Below are positions 1 through 5,589 of a stretch of DNA of 5,589 bases, piece by piece. The notes under the pieces are model-generated. The model ran no database searches. It worked only from the letters and a program-made list of their open reading frames with translations, and had not been told where the DNA came from. Numbering within the stretch: position 1 is the stretch's first letter; every line of letters begins with the position of its first letter. Both the position numbers and the translations under genes were made by a program. This DNA comes from Acidobacteriota bacterium (GTDB lineage: Bacteria > Acidobacteriota > Terriglobia > UBA7540): contig JAJYJL010000652.1 in the NCBI GenBank assembly GCA_021789565.1, forward strand, positions 1-5,589, written 5' to 3'.

Positions 1-912
1 GCTCACGTGAATGCCGCCTTTATGGGCAAAGGCGCTCTTTCCAACGTATGCCAGGTCGGTGCGCGGCGGCAAATTGGCCAGCTCGCTGACGTAACGGGAA
101 ACTTCCGTCAGCCACTTCAGGCTTTCTTTGCCGATCGAATGCATTCCAAGCTTCAGTTCGATATTGGCGATCACAGAGCAGAGGTTGGCGTTGCCGCAGC
201 GTTCTCCGTAACCATTGATTGTTCCCTGGACTTGCATCGCTCCGGCTTGGACGGCAACAATGGAGTTCGCAACCGCCATTTCGCTGTCGTTATGGGTGTG
301 AATACCCAGAGGCGCCTTGACGTGCCCGGCAGCCCGGATGTAGCGCTCGCGTATATCGGAAGTCAGCGTTCCACCGGTCGTGTCACACAGCACAATCGTG
401 TCGGCGGCCGCATCCTCCGCCGCCTTAAGCGTCGCCAGCGCATATTCGGAGTCGGCCTTGAAGCCGTCGAAGAAATGCTCGGCATCGTAGATCACTTCCA
501 TCCCGCGCGACTTCAGGAAGGCCACTGACTCGCTAATGACGGCTAGATTCTCCTCCAGCGAAATTCCTAGCGCTGTCTTCACGTGCAGGTCCCAGCTCTT
601 GCCGAAAATAGTCACGACTGGGGTGTTTGCATCAACTAGTGCCTTCAGATTGGGGTCTTTATCCGCCTGATAACGCGGGTGCCGCGTGCTGCCAAACGCC
701 GCCATTTTGGCATGCTTCAGCGTAAGGCCCTGAGCGCGGCGGAAGAGTTCCAGGTCCTTGTGATTTGAACCCGGCCAGCCGCCCTCGATGTAATCCACAC
801 CCAACTCGTCCAGCTTTCGCACGATGTGAAGCTTGTCTTCTAGCGAAAAAGAGATGTTTTCGCCTTGCGAGCCGTCTCGTAGGGTCGTGTCGTAAATCTG
901 AATCTTTCTCAT
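1..912 (-). CDS. cimA: Citramalate synthase, N-terminal part (runs off the left edge)
   Basis: Condenses acetyl-CoA and pyruvate to (R)-citramalate, the first step of the threonine-independent route to 2-oxobutanoate and isoleucine; cytoplasmic. The minus strand from the ATG at 912 stays open for 304 codons to the window edge. It shows the HMGL/2-isopropylmalate-synthase TIM barrel: [11 protein letters not shown] at residues 6-16 (R12 and D13 match the catalytic Arg and metal-ligand Asp of LeuA), GGWPGSN at 44-50, FGSTRHPR at 73-80, CDTTGGTL at 176-183, HTHND at 205-209 (metal-binding H205 and H207), GERCGNANL at 236-244, and AHKGGIHVS at 296-304. The GGWPGSN and FGSTRHPR segments are typical of the long (about 520-540 residue) citramalate synthase family rather than true LeuA. 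Roughly 220 C-terminal residues, including the regulatory domain, lie outside the window. The frame is open upstream of 912 but has no ATG, GTG or TTG codon before a stop near 1030, so the start is firm. Shine-Dalgarno pairing just upstream is poor. Confidence 0.95.
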   Translation of the reverse strand, partial: MRKIQIYDTTLRDGSQGENISFSLEDKLHIVRKLDELGVDYIEGGWPGSNHKDLELFRRAQGLTLKHAKMAAFGSTRHPRYQADKDPNLKALVDANTPVVTIFGKSWDLHVKTALGISLEENLAVISESVAFLKSRGMEVIYDAEHFFDGFKADSEYALATLKAAEDAAADTIVLCDTTGGTLTSDIRERYIRAAGHVKAPLGIHTHNDSEMAVANSIVAVQAGAMQVQGTINGYGERCGNANLCSVIANIELKLGMHSIGKESLKWLTEVSRYVSELANLPPRTDLAYVGKSAFAHKGGIHVS

Positions 913-1359
913 CGTCTTAATAAAGGTCGCAAAATACAGATGAAACTGAGGATGACTTATCCTCCCATAGAAGTCAAATTCTACCGCAAAATCCGCATGT
1001 GCGCGCCGACTCTTTGCCTGCCCGAATAATCATGGATCGATGCAAGTTCCTATGGAGGGCAGCTACGTGAGTTCATGATCTAAACCGCAAATTCGGAGCG
1101 AGATCAAGCTACATGGCGGACGCAAAGCCATTGATGGCGATAAGCGTAAAGCCTTTCGCGGCCGCATCACAGGAAGACAACCGCGTCTCCAACACGCAAG
1201 CCCTCTCCGCAGAAATGGATTTTCGATACTCCGCGCTCATCACAGTTGACTTACTGTCTGGTAAAGGCGCCACCGCAAATCTCCAATAGGGTACTGCAGC
1301 CTGCTGGACACGGTGGTGCAGACTCGCCGACATGTTGTACAGTAATAGCTCGCCCATTC
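913..1359. other. Intergenic stretch between cimA and tRNA-Leu, no convincing gene
   Basis: This stretch separates the leftward cimA from the rightward tRNA, so it should carry promoters for both. On the minus strand TAGAAT at 983-978 is a possible -10 for cimA, without a clear -35. A short perfect inverted repeat (6-base arms, 5-base loop) sits at 948-964 between that box and the cimA start. On the plus strand TACAGT at 1338-1343, about 17 bases before the tRNA 5' end, is the best -10 candidate for the tRNA. TTGACT at 1246-1251 resembles a -35 but has no -10 at normal spacing. The open frames here are short, lack ribosome binding sites or run through the tRNA, and look non-coding. Confidence 0.5.
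948..964 (-). promoter_or_regulatory. Short inverted repeat in the cimA leader
   Basis: GAGGAT and ATCCTC flank a 5-base spacer, 36 bases upstream of the cimA start codon. Read on the minus strand, the first arm overlaps a GGGAGG sequence resembling a Shine-Dalgarno site, yet no start codon lies at a suitable distance after it. It could be an operator or a small 5'-leader hairpin, or chance. There is no poly-U tract after it, so it is not a canonical terminator. Confidence 0.25.
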
Positions 1360-1447
1360 GCTGGAGTGGCGGAACTGGCAGACGCACCAGACTCAAAATC
1401 TGGCGCTCCAAAAGAGCGTGAGGGTTCGACTCCCTCCTCCAGCACCA
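1360..1447 (+). tRNA. tRNA-Leu (anticodon CAA)
   Basis: Delivers leucine at UUG codons. All arms fold. The acceptor stem GCTGGAG (1360-1366) pairs with CTCCAGC (1437-1443), followed by discriminator A1444 and an encoded CCA at 1445-1447. The anticodon stem CCAGA (1387-1391) pairs with TCTGG (1399-1403) around loop CTCAAAA, placing CAA at 1394-1396. A long class II variable arm has stem CGCTC (1404-1408) with GAGCG (1414-1418). The T arm GAGGG (1420-1424) and CCCTC (1432-1436) encloses TTCGACT. The D region carries the usual leucine-type GGCGGAACTGGCAGACGC. The long variable arm and the A73 discriminator agree with leucine identity. The gene stands alone, with no neighbouring tRNA and no obvious T-rich terminator after it. 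Confidence 0.97.
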
Positions 1448-1583
1448 ATCACGCAACAGTTTCGCTCAATCGGAATAAGGACGGCCAGGTCAATACCCGG
1501 CTTAACCGCACCTTCATACCTCTGTCATCACTGCGTAACGCCCTGATTCAATCCGTCGGTTTTAATTCGAAATTCAGCGAACC

Positions 1584-1623
1584 GGGGGTGATATGATCGT
1601 CCCCAACAATTGTGATCGCCCCC
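1584..1623 (+). promoter_or_regulatory. Possible alternative-hairpin leader element
   Basis: GGGGGTGAT at 1584-1592 can pair with either of two downstream near-repeats: ATCGTCCCC at 1596-1604 (9 pairs including two G-U, 3-base loop) or ATCGCCCCC at 1615-1623 (9 pairs including one G-U, 22-base loop). The two right arms lie in an 11-base near-direct repeat, TGATCG(T/C)CCCC, at 1594-1604 and 1613-1623. The element lies about 60 bases before the start codon of the small exported-protein gene. The pairing is visible; any regulatory role is inference. Confidence 0.25.
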
Positions 1624-1667
1624 ATGCATCCTGGCGCCGCCCTTGGATGCGCAAGGACGAAATACCG

Positions 1668-1673
1668 AGGAGG
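1668..1673 (+). promoter_or_regulatory. Strong Shine-Dalgarno site
   Basis: A perfect AGGAGG lies 8 bases before the ATG at 1682. It chooses this start over the in-frame ATG at 1643, and it is the main sign that the small gene is, or recently was, translated. Confidence 0.7.
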
Positions 1674-1681
1674 CGTTCAAA

Positions 1682-2017
1682 ATGAAATTGACCTGCTGGC
1701 GGGCGGCTTCATTTCTTCGAATCGGGATCGCATTCATGCCTTCCGCCATAGCGGGCGCGATCACCACAGGGCAGGAAATCACACCGGCCGGAAAGCAAAG
1801 CATTTTCAGCGAGCATGTCCATGCAGTGACGTTTGGCCTAGCGGATAACGTGATCTACATTGCGCTAAGAACCGGCGATATCTTTAAGCTCGACTGGCAC
1901 GCCAAGAAAGTGCTCGAAATCGCTCAGGGGGGAAGGCGCATTCACTCCCTACGCCCCCAACCCCGATCAGAACAAAAAAGAACCAGCGGAGCGCTGACAG
2001 GCAATCATGGAACATGA
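1682..2017 (+). CDS. Small exported protein, probably frameshifted; possible beta-propeller fragment
   Basis: Not recognised as a named family. From the ATG at 1682 the product begins with K2 and R7, then a hydrophobic stretch at about residues 8-25 ending in AIAGA (22-26), which reads as a Sec signal peptide cleaved near residue 26. Residues 46-82 (HVHAVTFGLADNVIYIALRT and the following FKLDW and KKVLEI) look like one blade of a secreted beta-propeller, but only one blade is present, so this may be the stump of a longer gene. The frame as written ends at 2017, overlapping the next gene by 11 bases, with an unprotein-like Arg-rich tail. After the six-G run at 1927-1932, removing one base gives a more natural 21-residue tail, EGAFTPYAPNPDQNKKEPAE plus R, ending at TGA 1995-1997, for a 104-residue protein that stops 9 bases before the DUF309 gene. 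A mutation, a sequencing error or programmed frameshifting would each explain this. Confidence 0.5.
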   Translation: MKLTCWRAASFLRIGIAFMPSAIAGAITTGQEITPAGKQSIFSEHVHAVTFGLADNVIYIALRTGDIFKLDWHAKKVLEIAQGGRRIHSLRPQPRSEQKRTSGALTGNHGT

Positions 2018-2366
2018 CTTTCAGGAAGGCATCGGCCTGTTCAACTCGCGCCAATACTTTGAGGCACACGAAGCCTTTGAGGTCATCTGGCTGAGGGCAA
2101 CAGGCAAACGCAAGACTTTGCTGCATGGTCTCATCCAGGTAGCGGCAGCTTTTCACCACCACACACGTCATAACCCTGCCGGGTTCCGCTCGCTACTGGC
2201 GAAAGGGTGCTCGAAACTCGCGGAAATCGGCGCAGATTCCGAGGGTATCGGTCTTTCCGGCCTGATGGAGCAACTCCACGCCTGGCAGAAATATCTGCAA
2301 CAGTCTTCTCTGCGCACATTACATGCGCCGCCACTACCACAAATCAAGCCGATCAGTGAACCTTAA
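2007..2366 (+). CDS. DUF309 domain-containing protein
   Basis: A 119-residue cytoplasmic protein of the DUF309 family, whose biochemical role is not established. The family signature is clear: FNSRQYFEAHEAFEVIW at residues 12-28 with the conserved HE pair (H21, E22), the RK pair at 35-36 before TLLHGLIQVAAAFHHH at 37-52, and the GF and LL positions at 59-64 within a third helix. The fold should be a small all-alpha bundle; the HE pair plus later histidines (H40, H50-H52) have the look of a buried polar or metal-binding site, which is inference. The last 15 or so residues are Pro-rich and probably disordered. AGG at 1999-2001, 5 bases before the ATG, is a modest ribosome binding site. The gene directly follows the small exported-protein gene and may share its transcript. 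Length is normal for the family. Confidence 0.85.
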   Translation: MEHDFQEGIGLFNSRQYFEAHEAFEVIWLRATGKRKTLLHGLIQVAAAFHHHTRHNPAGFRSLLAKGCSKLAEIGADSEGIGLSGLMEQLHAWQKYLQQSSLRTLHAPPLPQIKPISEP

Positions 2367-2385
2367 GATCGCTGAGACGCCGCTG

Positions 2386-2415
2386 TTTACACGCATGCAT
2401 GTTGGCGCCTAATAT
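2386..2415 (+). promoter_or_regulatory. Probable sigma70-type promoter of the HAD/DHS-like/PfkB operon
   Basis: TTTACA at 2386-2391 and TAATAT at 2410-2415 are separated by 18 bases, close to the consensus -35 and -10 boxes. Transcription would start near 2422, giving a leader of about 68 bases before the start codon at 2490. It sits in the 123-base gap between the DUF309 stop and the operon and would make the operon independent of DUF309. Confidence 0.5.
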
Positions 2416-2489
2416 AGTCGTTTGTTCTTGAAGCTTTGCGAGTTCCGGGGCGTTATTTAATACTGATAAAGCAGTTGAGGTTCGACTTC

Positions 2490-3296
2490 ATGATTGATTG
2501 CCTGCATCCCAGTTCATCATCCGGAAAAACGCGCGTGGTACTTTTTGATTTTGATGGGACGCTCTCGCTCCTCCGCGCGGGGTGGATGGATGTAATGGTT
2601 CCCATGATGGTAGAGACCCTAGCGGAGCTGAAAACCGGCGAAAGCGACGAAGAAATCCGGTCGCTGGTGAAAGACTATGTGGCGCAGCTGACCGGCAAGC
2701 AGACGATTTACCAGATGATTGAGCTTGCCAGCCAGGTTGAATCGCGCGGGGGGCAACCGCTTGAGCCGCTGGCCTATAAGAAGATGTATCATGAGCGCCT
2801 GATGGAAAAAATCCGTCATCGGCGACAAGCGTTGCAGCAGGGGAAGGAATCGCCAGAGAAATATCTTGTTCCGGGTGCCCGCGACCTGCTCGTTGCACTT
2901 AAGGAGCGTGGCCTCAAACTCTATTGCGCCAGCGGAACGGACCACGCCTACACAGTTGAAGAGGCAGAGTTGCTCCAGATCGCACCCTATTTCGACGGCG
3001 GCATCTATGGCGCTCAGGACGATTACAAGAGCTTTTCAAAGGCAATGCTGATCCAGAATATGATCCGCTCGATGGAATGCCGGGGCAATGAATTGATGGG
3101 ATTTGGCGACGGATACGTGGAGATCAAGAACGTTAAAGATGTCGGCGGAGTCGCGGTCGGGGTGGCCACCGACGAGGCCGAGTGCAAGAAGATCGATGAA
3201 TGGAAGCGTGATCGCCTGGCCGGCGTTGGAGCGGATTACATTATTCCCAACTACCTGTGCCGCGACGAGCTTCTCGAAGCTCTATTTCCAGAATGA
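2490..3296 (+). CDS. HAD-superfamily hydrolase (phosphatase-like)
   Basis: A 268-residue soluble HAD-fold protein, probably a small-molecule phosphatase. Motif I is VLFDFDGTLS at residues 17-26, with nucleophile D20 and acid/base D22. Motif II is most likely S148 or T150 in YCASGTD (145-151). Motif III Lys is K180 or K184 in DYKSFSK. Motif IV is GFGDGYVE at 204-211 (D207 and E211), where Glu replaces the more usual second Asp. A helical segment of about 100 residues between motifs I and II (about 30-130) is a C1-type cap that would set substrate choice. The ATG at 2490 has GAGG at 2477-2480, 9 bases upstream; a TTG start at 2436 would add 18 residues but has no comparable site. It is the first gene of a three-gene operon, ending 10 bases before the DHS-like gene. 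The C1-capped family also includes phosphomutases and phosphonatases, so the reaction is open. Confidence 0.85.
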   Translation: MIDCLHPSSSSGKTRVVLFDFDGTLSLLRAGWMDVMVPMMVETLAELKTGESDEEIRSLVKDYVAQLTGKQTIYQMIELASQVESRGGQPLEPLAYKKMYHERLMEKIRHRRQALQQGKESPEKYLVPGARDLLVALKERGLKLYCASGTDHAYTVEEAELLQIAPYFDGGIYGAQDDYKSFSKAMLIQNMIRSMECRGNELMGFGDGYVEIKNVKDVGGVAVGVATDEAECKKIDEWKRDRLAGVGADYIIPNYLCRDELLEALFPE

Positions 3297-3306
3297 TGGC
3301 ACGAAT

Positions 3307-4275
3307 ATGGAATCCAAATACGAACTTTTCGACCGGTCCGGACTGCTGATCACACCACTCAGCGAGCGCACACACGATATGAAACTCGATTACGTGCTGG
3401 GGCTTAACGAACCTGCACCCGAGTATTCCCACCCACAGCTCATTGCAGTTGCGCGGCGGATGGTTGCGGCCAAGCGCAAAGGCGCGGCCCGGATCCTGAT
3501 GATGGGCGCGCACGTCATCAAGATGGGCATGAGCCGCTACGTCATCGACATTATGGAGCGCGGCTTCATCAGCCACATCGCCATGAACGGCGCCGGAGCC
3601 ATTCATGATTACGAACTGGCTCGCATCGGAGCCACCACGGAGAGCGTGGCACGCTATATCCAGACGGGCGAATTCGGCCTGTGGAAAGAAACTGGGGATT
3701 TGAACACCGTCATCAAAGAAGCCGCGGACCTTTCGCTTGGACTCGGTGAAAATCTCGGGCGATACATTGATGCCGGCAATTTCCCCAACAAGGATGTCAG
3801 CATCTTTGCCGCGGCCTACCGCCGTTCGGTTCCGGTCACGGTCCATGTCGGCATCGGCTACGACATCATTCACGAACATCCAAATTGCGACGGCGCGGCG
3901 CTGGGCGCGGCCAGCTATCGTGACTTCCTGATTTTCACGAAGACTGTTGAGGCTCTCGAAGGCGGCATTATGCTGGATTTCGGGACCGCCATTATGGGCC
4001 CGGAAGTCTACCTGAAAGCCCTTTCGATGGTACGCAACGTATCCCGGCAGCAAGGTCGTTCCATCAAGCATTTCACGACGGCGGTCTTTGACCTGGTACC
4101 CATCCAGGGTGACATCCACCACGAACTTCCCAAGACGGACCCTGGTTATTACTTCCGGCCGCACAAAACCATCCTGGTTCGAACCGTCGCCGATGGCGGT
4201 GAAAGTTTCTACTTCTGCGGAGATCATCGTGCCACGGTCCCGGCGCTACGGCGCGCCCTGCTGGAGGCCGAATGA
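3307..4275 (+). CDS. Deoxyhypusine-synthase-like protein of unknown function
   Basis: A 322-residue soluble protein that I place, with moderate confidence, in the deoxyhypusine-synthase-like NAD-binding fold. Supporting patterns are GAHVIKMGMSRYVIDIMERG at residues 67-86 followed by SHIAMNGAGAIHDYELA (89-105), which parallels the DHS core in which a strand, a helix and a glycine-rich TxAGG-type loop bind NAD; a central SIFAAAYRRSVPVTVHVGIG (165-184) paralleling the DHS 'nn-IPVFsPaltDGs' region, with D186 and H189-H191 following; and GGIMLDFGTAIMGPEVYLKA (219-238) where DHS has its GGGVVKHH loop. The catalytic lysine of true DHS appears to be absent in that last segment, so spermidine transfer to eIF5A is unlikely, and bacteria have no eIF5A. 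The start at 3307 follows the HAD stop by 10 bases with weak ribosome-binding sequence, pointing to translational coupling. The open frame reaches further upstream inside the HAD gene, but those codons are an out-of-frame shadow. Its stop overlaps the kinase start (ATGA). The reaction is unknown; the flanking phosphatase and kinase suggest sugar or sugar-phosphate chemistry. Confidence 0.7.
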   Translation: MESKYELFDRSGLLITPLSERTHDMKLDYVLGLNEPAPEYSHPQLIAVARRMVAAKRKGAARILMMGAHVIKMGMSRYVIDIMERGFISHIAMNGAGAIHDYELARIGATTESVARYIQTGEFGLWKETGDLNTVIKEAADLSLGLGENLGRYIDAGNFPNKDVSIFAAAYRRSVPVTVHVGIGYDIIHEHPNCDGAALGAASYRDFLIFTKTVEALEGGIMLDFGTAIMGPEVYLKALSMVRNVSRQQGRSIKHFTTAVFDLVPIQGDIHHELPKTDPGYYFRPHKTILVRTVADGGESFYFCGDHRATVPALRRALLEAE

Positions 4276-5261
4276 CAACGGCTGAAATCCTCACGGCGTT
4301 TTCCAGCCTCAAAGCCCTGGTAATTGGCGACATCTGTCTCGACCGCTGGTGCACGTACGATCCTGCTGCTTTTGAGCCTTCCCGCGAGACCGGCATTCCG
4401 CGCCTGGGCATCGTTGCCACGCAGGTGACTCCTGGCGGCGGTGGAAAGGTGGCAAACAATCTGGCCGCGATGGGCACGGGCAGGGTTGCGGTGATCGGGG
4501 TCCGGGGTGATGACGGATTCGGTTATGAACTGGAACAGGCGCTCGCCGCGCGCGGCATCGCGACGGACCGAATGGTGAAGGTGCAGGATTGGCAAACCTT
4601 CACATACACGAAACTGCTTAACAGCCAGACCGGAGACGAAGACCGGCCGCGCGTTGATTTCATTTCTACCCGGCCGCTGCCCGGCGAAGCAGAACAGACA
4701 GTCATCGAGAACATTTTTTTGGCAGTTCCCTTCTTCGATGTCGTTGTCATCGCCGATCAGGCTGAAACCAACGCGGGAGGAGTGGTGACGGCGGCCGTGC
4801 GGGACTCAATTATTGGCCTGGCGGCCAAGTATCCGCAAAAGGTTTTCCTCGCCGACTCCCGCAAGCGGGCCCACCTGTTTCGCAAAGTGATTATGAAACC
4901 CAACCGCGACGAAGCTGAGGCCGCCAGCCACCACCTTTTCGGGAGGGTGGATTTCCCTGCCCTGCGCCAGCACCTTGGCGCAAATGTTTTGATTGTTACT
5001 CACGGTCCCAAAGGCGCACTTGTACTGCGAGAGGGTGAAGAGGCATGGGCAGAACCACGGCAGATTGAAAATCCAGTGGATATTTGCGGAGCGGGCGACA
5101 GCTTTGCTGCGGCCTGCGCTCTGACGCTCGCGGTTACAGGCGATCCTGTCAGAGCCGCGAGAATGGGCAACCTCGCGGCGTCTGTGACCGTTATGAAGAA
5201 AGGCACCGGTACCGCTTCAGCTGAGGAGATCCTCAGCGCAGAACGGGACCTTTCCGCCTAG
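4272..5261 (+). CDS. PfkB-family carbohydrate kinase, RfaE/HldE-kinase-like
   Basis: A 329-residue ribokinase-fold enzyme, predicted to transfer phosphate from ATP to a sugar or sugar phosphate in the cytoplasm. It starts with the strand VIGDICLDRW at residues 17-26, followed by SRETGIPRL (37-45), which resembles the segment seen in RfaE-type heptose kinases. The N-terminal PfkB signature is GGGGKVANNLAAMG at 55-68, with the lid/substrate region and VRGDDGFG at 77-84. KPNRDEA at 209-215 is the NxxE motif (N211, E214) for Mg-phosphate. VTHGPKGA at 242-249 and DICGAGDSFAAA at 270-281 form the C-terminal signature, with catalytic base D276 and the GAGD anion hole; the usual Thr is replaced by I271-C272. 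It is a kinase domain alone: there is no C-terminal nucleotidyltransferase domain as in bifunctional HldE. ATG overlaps the DHS-like stop by 4 bases, so translation is coupled. Heptose-7-phosphate kinase is one possibility; other PfkB sugars cannot be excluded. Confidence 0.85.
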   Translation: MTTAEILTAFSSLKALVIGDICLDRWCTYDPAAFEPSRETGIPRLGIVATQVTPGGGGKVANNLAAMGTGRVAVIGVRGDDGFGYELEQALAARGIATDRMVKVQDWQTFTYTKLLNSQTGDEDRPRVDFISTRPLPGEAEQTVIENIFLAVPFFDVVVIADQAETNAGGVVTAAVRDSIIGLAAKYPQKVFLADSRKRAHLFRKVIMKPNRDEAEAASHHLFGRVDFPALRQHLGANVLIVTHGPKGALVLREGEEAWAEPRQIENPVDICGAGDSFAAACALTLAVTGDPVRAARMGNLAASVTVMKKGTGTASAEEILSAERDLSA

Positions 5262-5476
5262 ACTCCTTCAAGCCGTTCTCACTCCCCCCAAGACCCGTCA
5301 GTTCGGAGGGGCGCACACGACACAAGACCAACCGCCTGTATGCTGCCACCTCCGAAGAACCCGCGTCAGCAATGGAACTTTCTATTTTCGGTCCTCAGTG
5401 CGGCCACCGCAAAAAATAAGGGGGACCGCTTGTTAATGCGGTCCCCCAGGGGTTAGAAGCGTTCCGTGAGCCCGAA
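5262..5476. other. Convergent intergenic region
   Basis: This spacer lies between the rightward kinase operon and the leftward outer-membrane protein gene. It has no supported gene. The only strong element is the leftward terminator hairpin. No T-rich terminator for the plus-strand operon is evident; the same hairpin would be transcribed from the other side but lacks a U-tract in that direction. Confidence 0.6.
5411..5447 (-). terminator. Intrinsic terminator of the outer-membrane protein gene
   Basis: A perfect 10-pair stem, GGGGGACCGC (5420-5429) with GCGGTCCCCC (5438-5447), and an 8-base loop. On the minus strand the stem is followed by TTATTTTTT (5419-5411), a good U-tract. It lies about 30 bases past the minus-strand stop codon at 5477-5479. 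Direction is therefore leftward. Confidence 0.88.
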
Positions 5477-5589
5477 CTAGAAGCTCAGCCTGGCGCTAAA
5501 CTCGAACAGCCGCGAATCGCCCGTAGGCCGGCCGAAGTCGGCGGTTCCTCTGACCTGGCCAAATGAACTGCCGCTGCATCCGCTGGTTT
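5477..5589 (-). CDS. C-terminal end of an outer-membrane beta-barrel protein, probably TonB-dependent receptor/Oar-like (partial)
   Basis: Only 36 codons and a TAG stop are inside the window; the rest is to the right. The sequence holds SSFGQVRGTADFGR at residues 7-20 and ends LFEFSARLSF. An alternating polar/hydrophobic last strand with a terminal phenylalanine is the outer-membrane beta-barrel assembly (BAM) signal. The 'SSFGQV...R..Q/E..ARL.F' layout is the usual tail of the large Oar-like/carboxypeptidase-regulatory-domain TonB-dependent receptors of Acidobacteriota. It would sit in the outer membrane, with uptake or surface roles not deducible from this piece. The strong terminator just downstream supports the stop and strand. 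Family is moderately sure, substrate unknown. Confidence 0.75.
   Translation of the reverse strand, partial: TSGCSGSSFGQVRGTADFGRPTGDSRLFEFSARLSF

Noticed and set aside
7..528. 173-codon plus-strand open frame at the left edge
   Set aside because: It is antisense to the clear citramalate synthase motifs and has no family resemblance.
1246..1596. Protein-like frames on both strands over the tRNA (VAELADAPDSKSG / EEGVEPSRSFGAPDFESGA)
   Set aside because: These are the well-known false peptides obtained by translating a tRNA gene; the cloverleaf explains the sequence.
1360..1620. tRNA-Leu 3' end as a mobile-element attachment site
   Set aside because: There is no integrase, no repeat of the tRNA 3' end elsewhere in the window, and the genes downstream look like ordinary chromosomal ones.
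2436..2489. TTG start adding 18 residues to the HAD protein
   Set aside because: There is no ribosome site of the quality seen before the ATG at 2490, and the extra residues precede an already complete HAD N-terminus.
3103..3306. Upstream extension of the DHS-like frame into the HAD gene
   Set aside because: The extra 68 codons are the out-of-frame reading of HAD motif IV and the C-terminus; MESKYELF at 3307 is the natural start just after the HAD stop.
3241..4227. 328-codon open frame on the minus strand opposite the DHS-like gene
   Set aside because: It has no family-like motifs, lies antisense to a well-motivated gene with tight operon joints, and is a typical GC-driven shadow frame.
5411..5447. 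The hairpin as a bidirectional terminator for the kinase operon too
   Set aside because: On the plus strand it is followed by AGGGGTTAG with no U-tract, so only the leftward direction is supported.

Overview
The window reads as chromosomal DNA from a moderately GC-rich bacterium, most likely of the Acidobacteriota. The clearest lineage hint is at the right edge: the last 36 residues of an outer-membrane beta-barrel protein with the short, phenylalanine-ended tail typical of the Oar-like TonB-dependent receptors that are abundant in that phylum. The citramalate synthase on the left fits but is not specific. The lineage call is an inference from a few residues.

Layout. Positions 1-912 (minus strand) hold the N-terminal 304 codons of a citramalate synthase (cimA), cut by the window edge. 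A 447-base stretch with no convincing gene follows. At 1360-1447 (plus) lies a complete tRNA-Leu with anticodon CAA and an encoded CCA end. Next, on the plus strand, come a small exported-protein gene with an excellent ribosome binding site whose frame seems to break at a run of six G (about 1682-1997/2017), and a DUF309-family gene (2007-2366).

The core is a tight plus-strand three-gene operon at 2490-5261, probably started by a sigma70-type promoter at 2386-2415. It encodes a HAD-family phosphatase-like protein, a deoxyhypusine-synthase-like protein of unknown function, and a PfkB/RfaE-like carbohydrate kinase. The gene borders are a 10-base gap and a 4-base ATGA overlap, so translation is probably coupled. 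A kinase and a phosphatase flanking a DHS-fold-like protein suggest a dedicated small-molecule pathway (phosphorylated sugar, possibly heptose-like). No in-window evidence names the substrate, and this operon is the most interesting object here.

The operon converges on the outer-membrane protein gene (5477-5589, minus), which has a strong intrinsic terminator at 5411-5447 reading leftward. No CRISPR array, insertion sequence, integrase or phage gene is visible.
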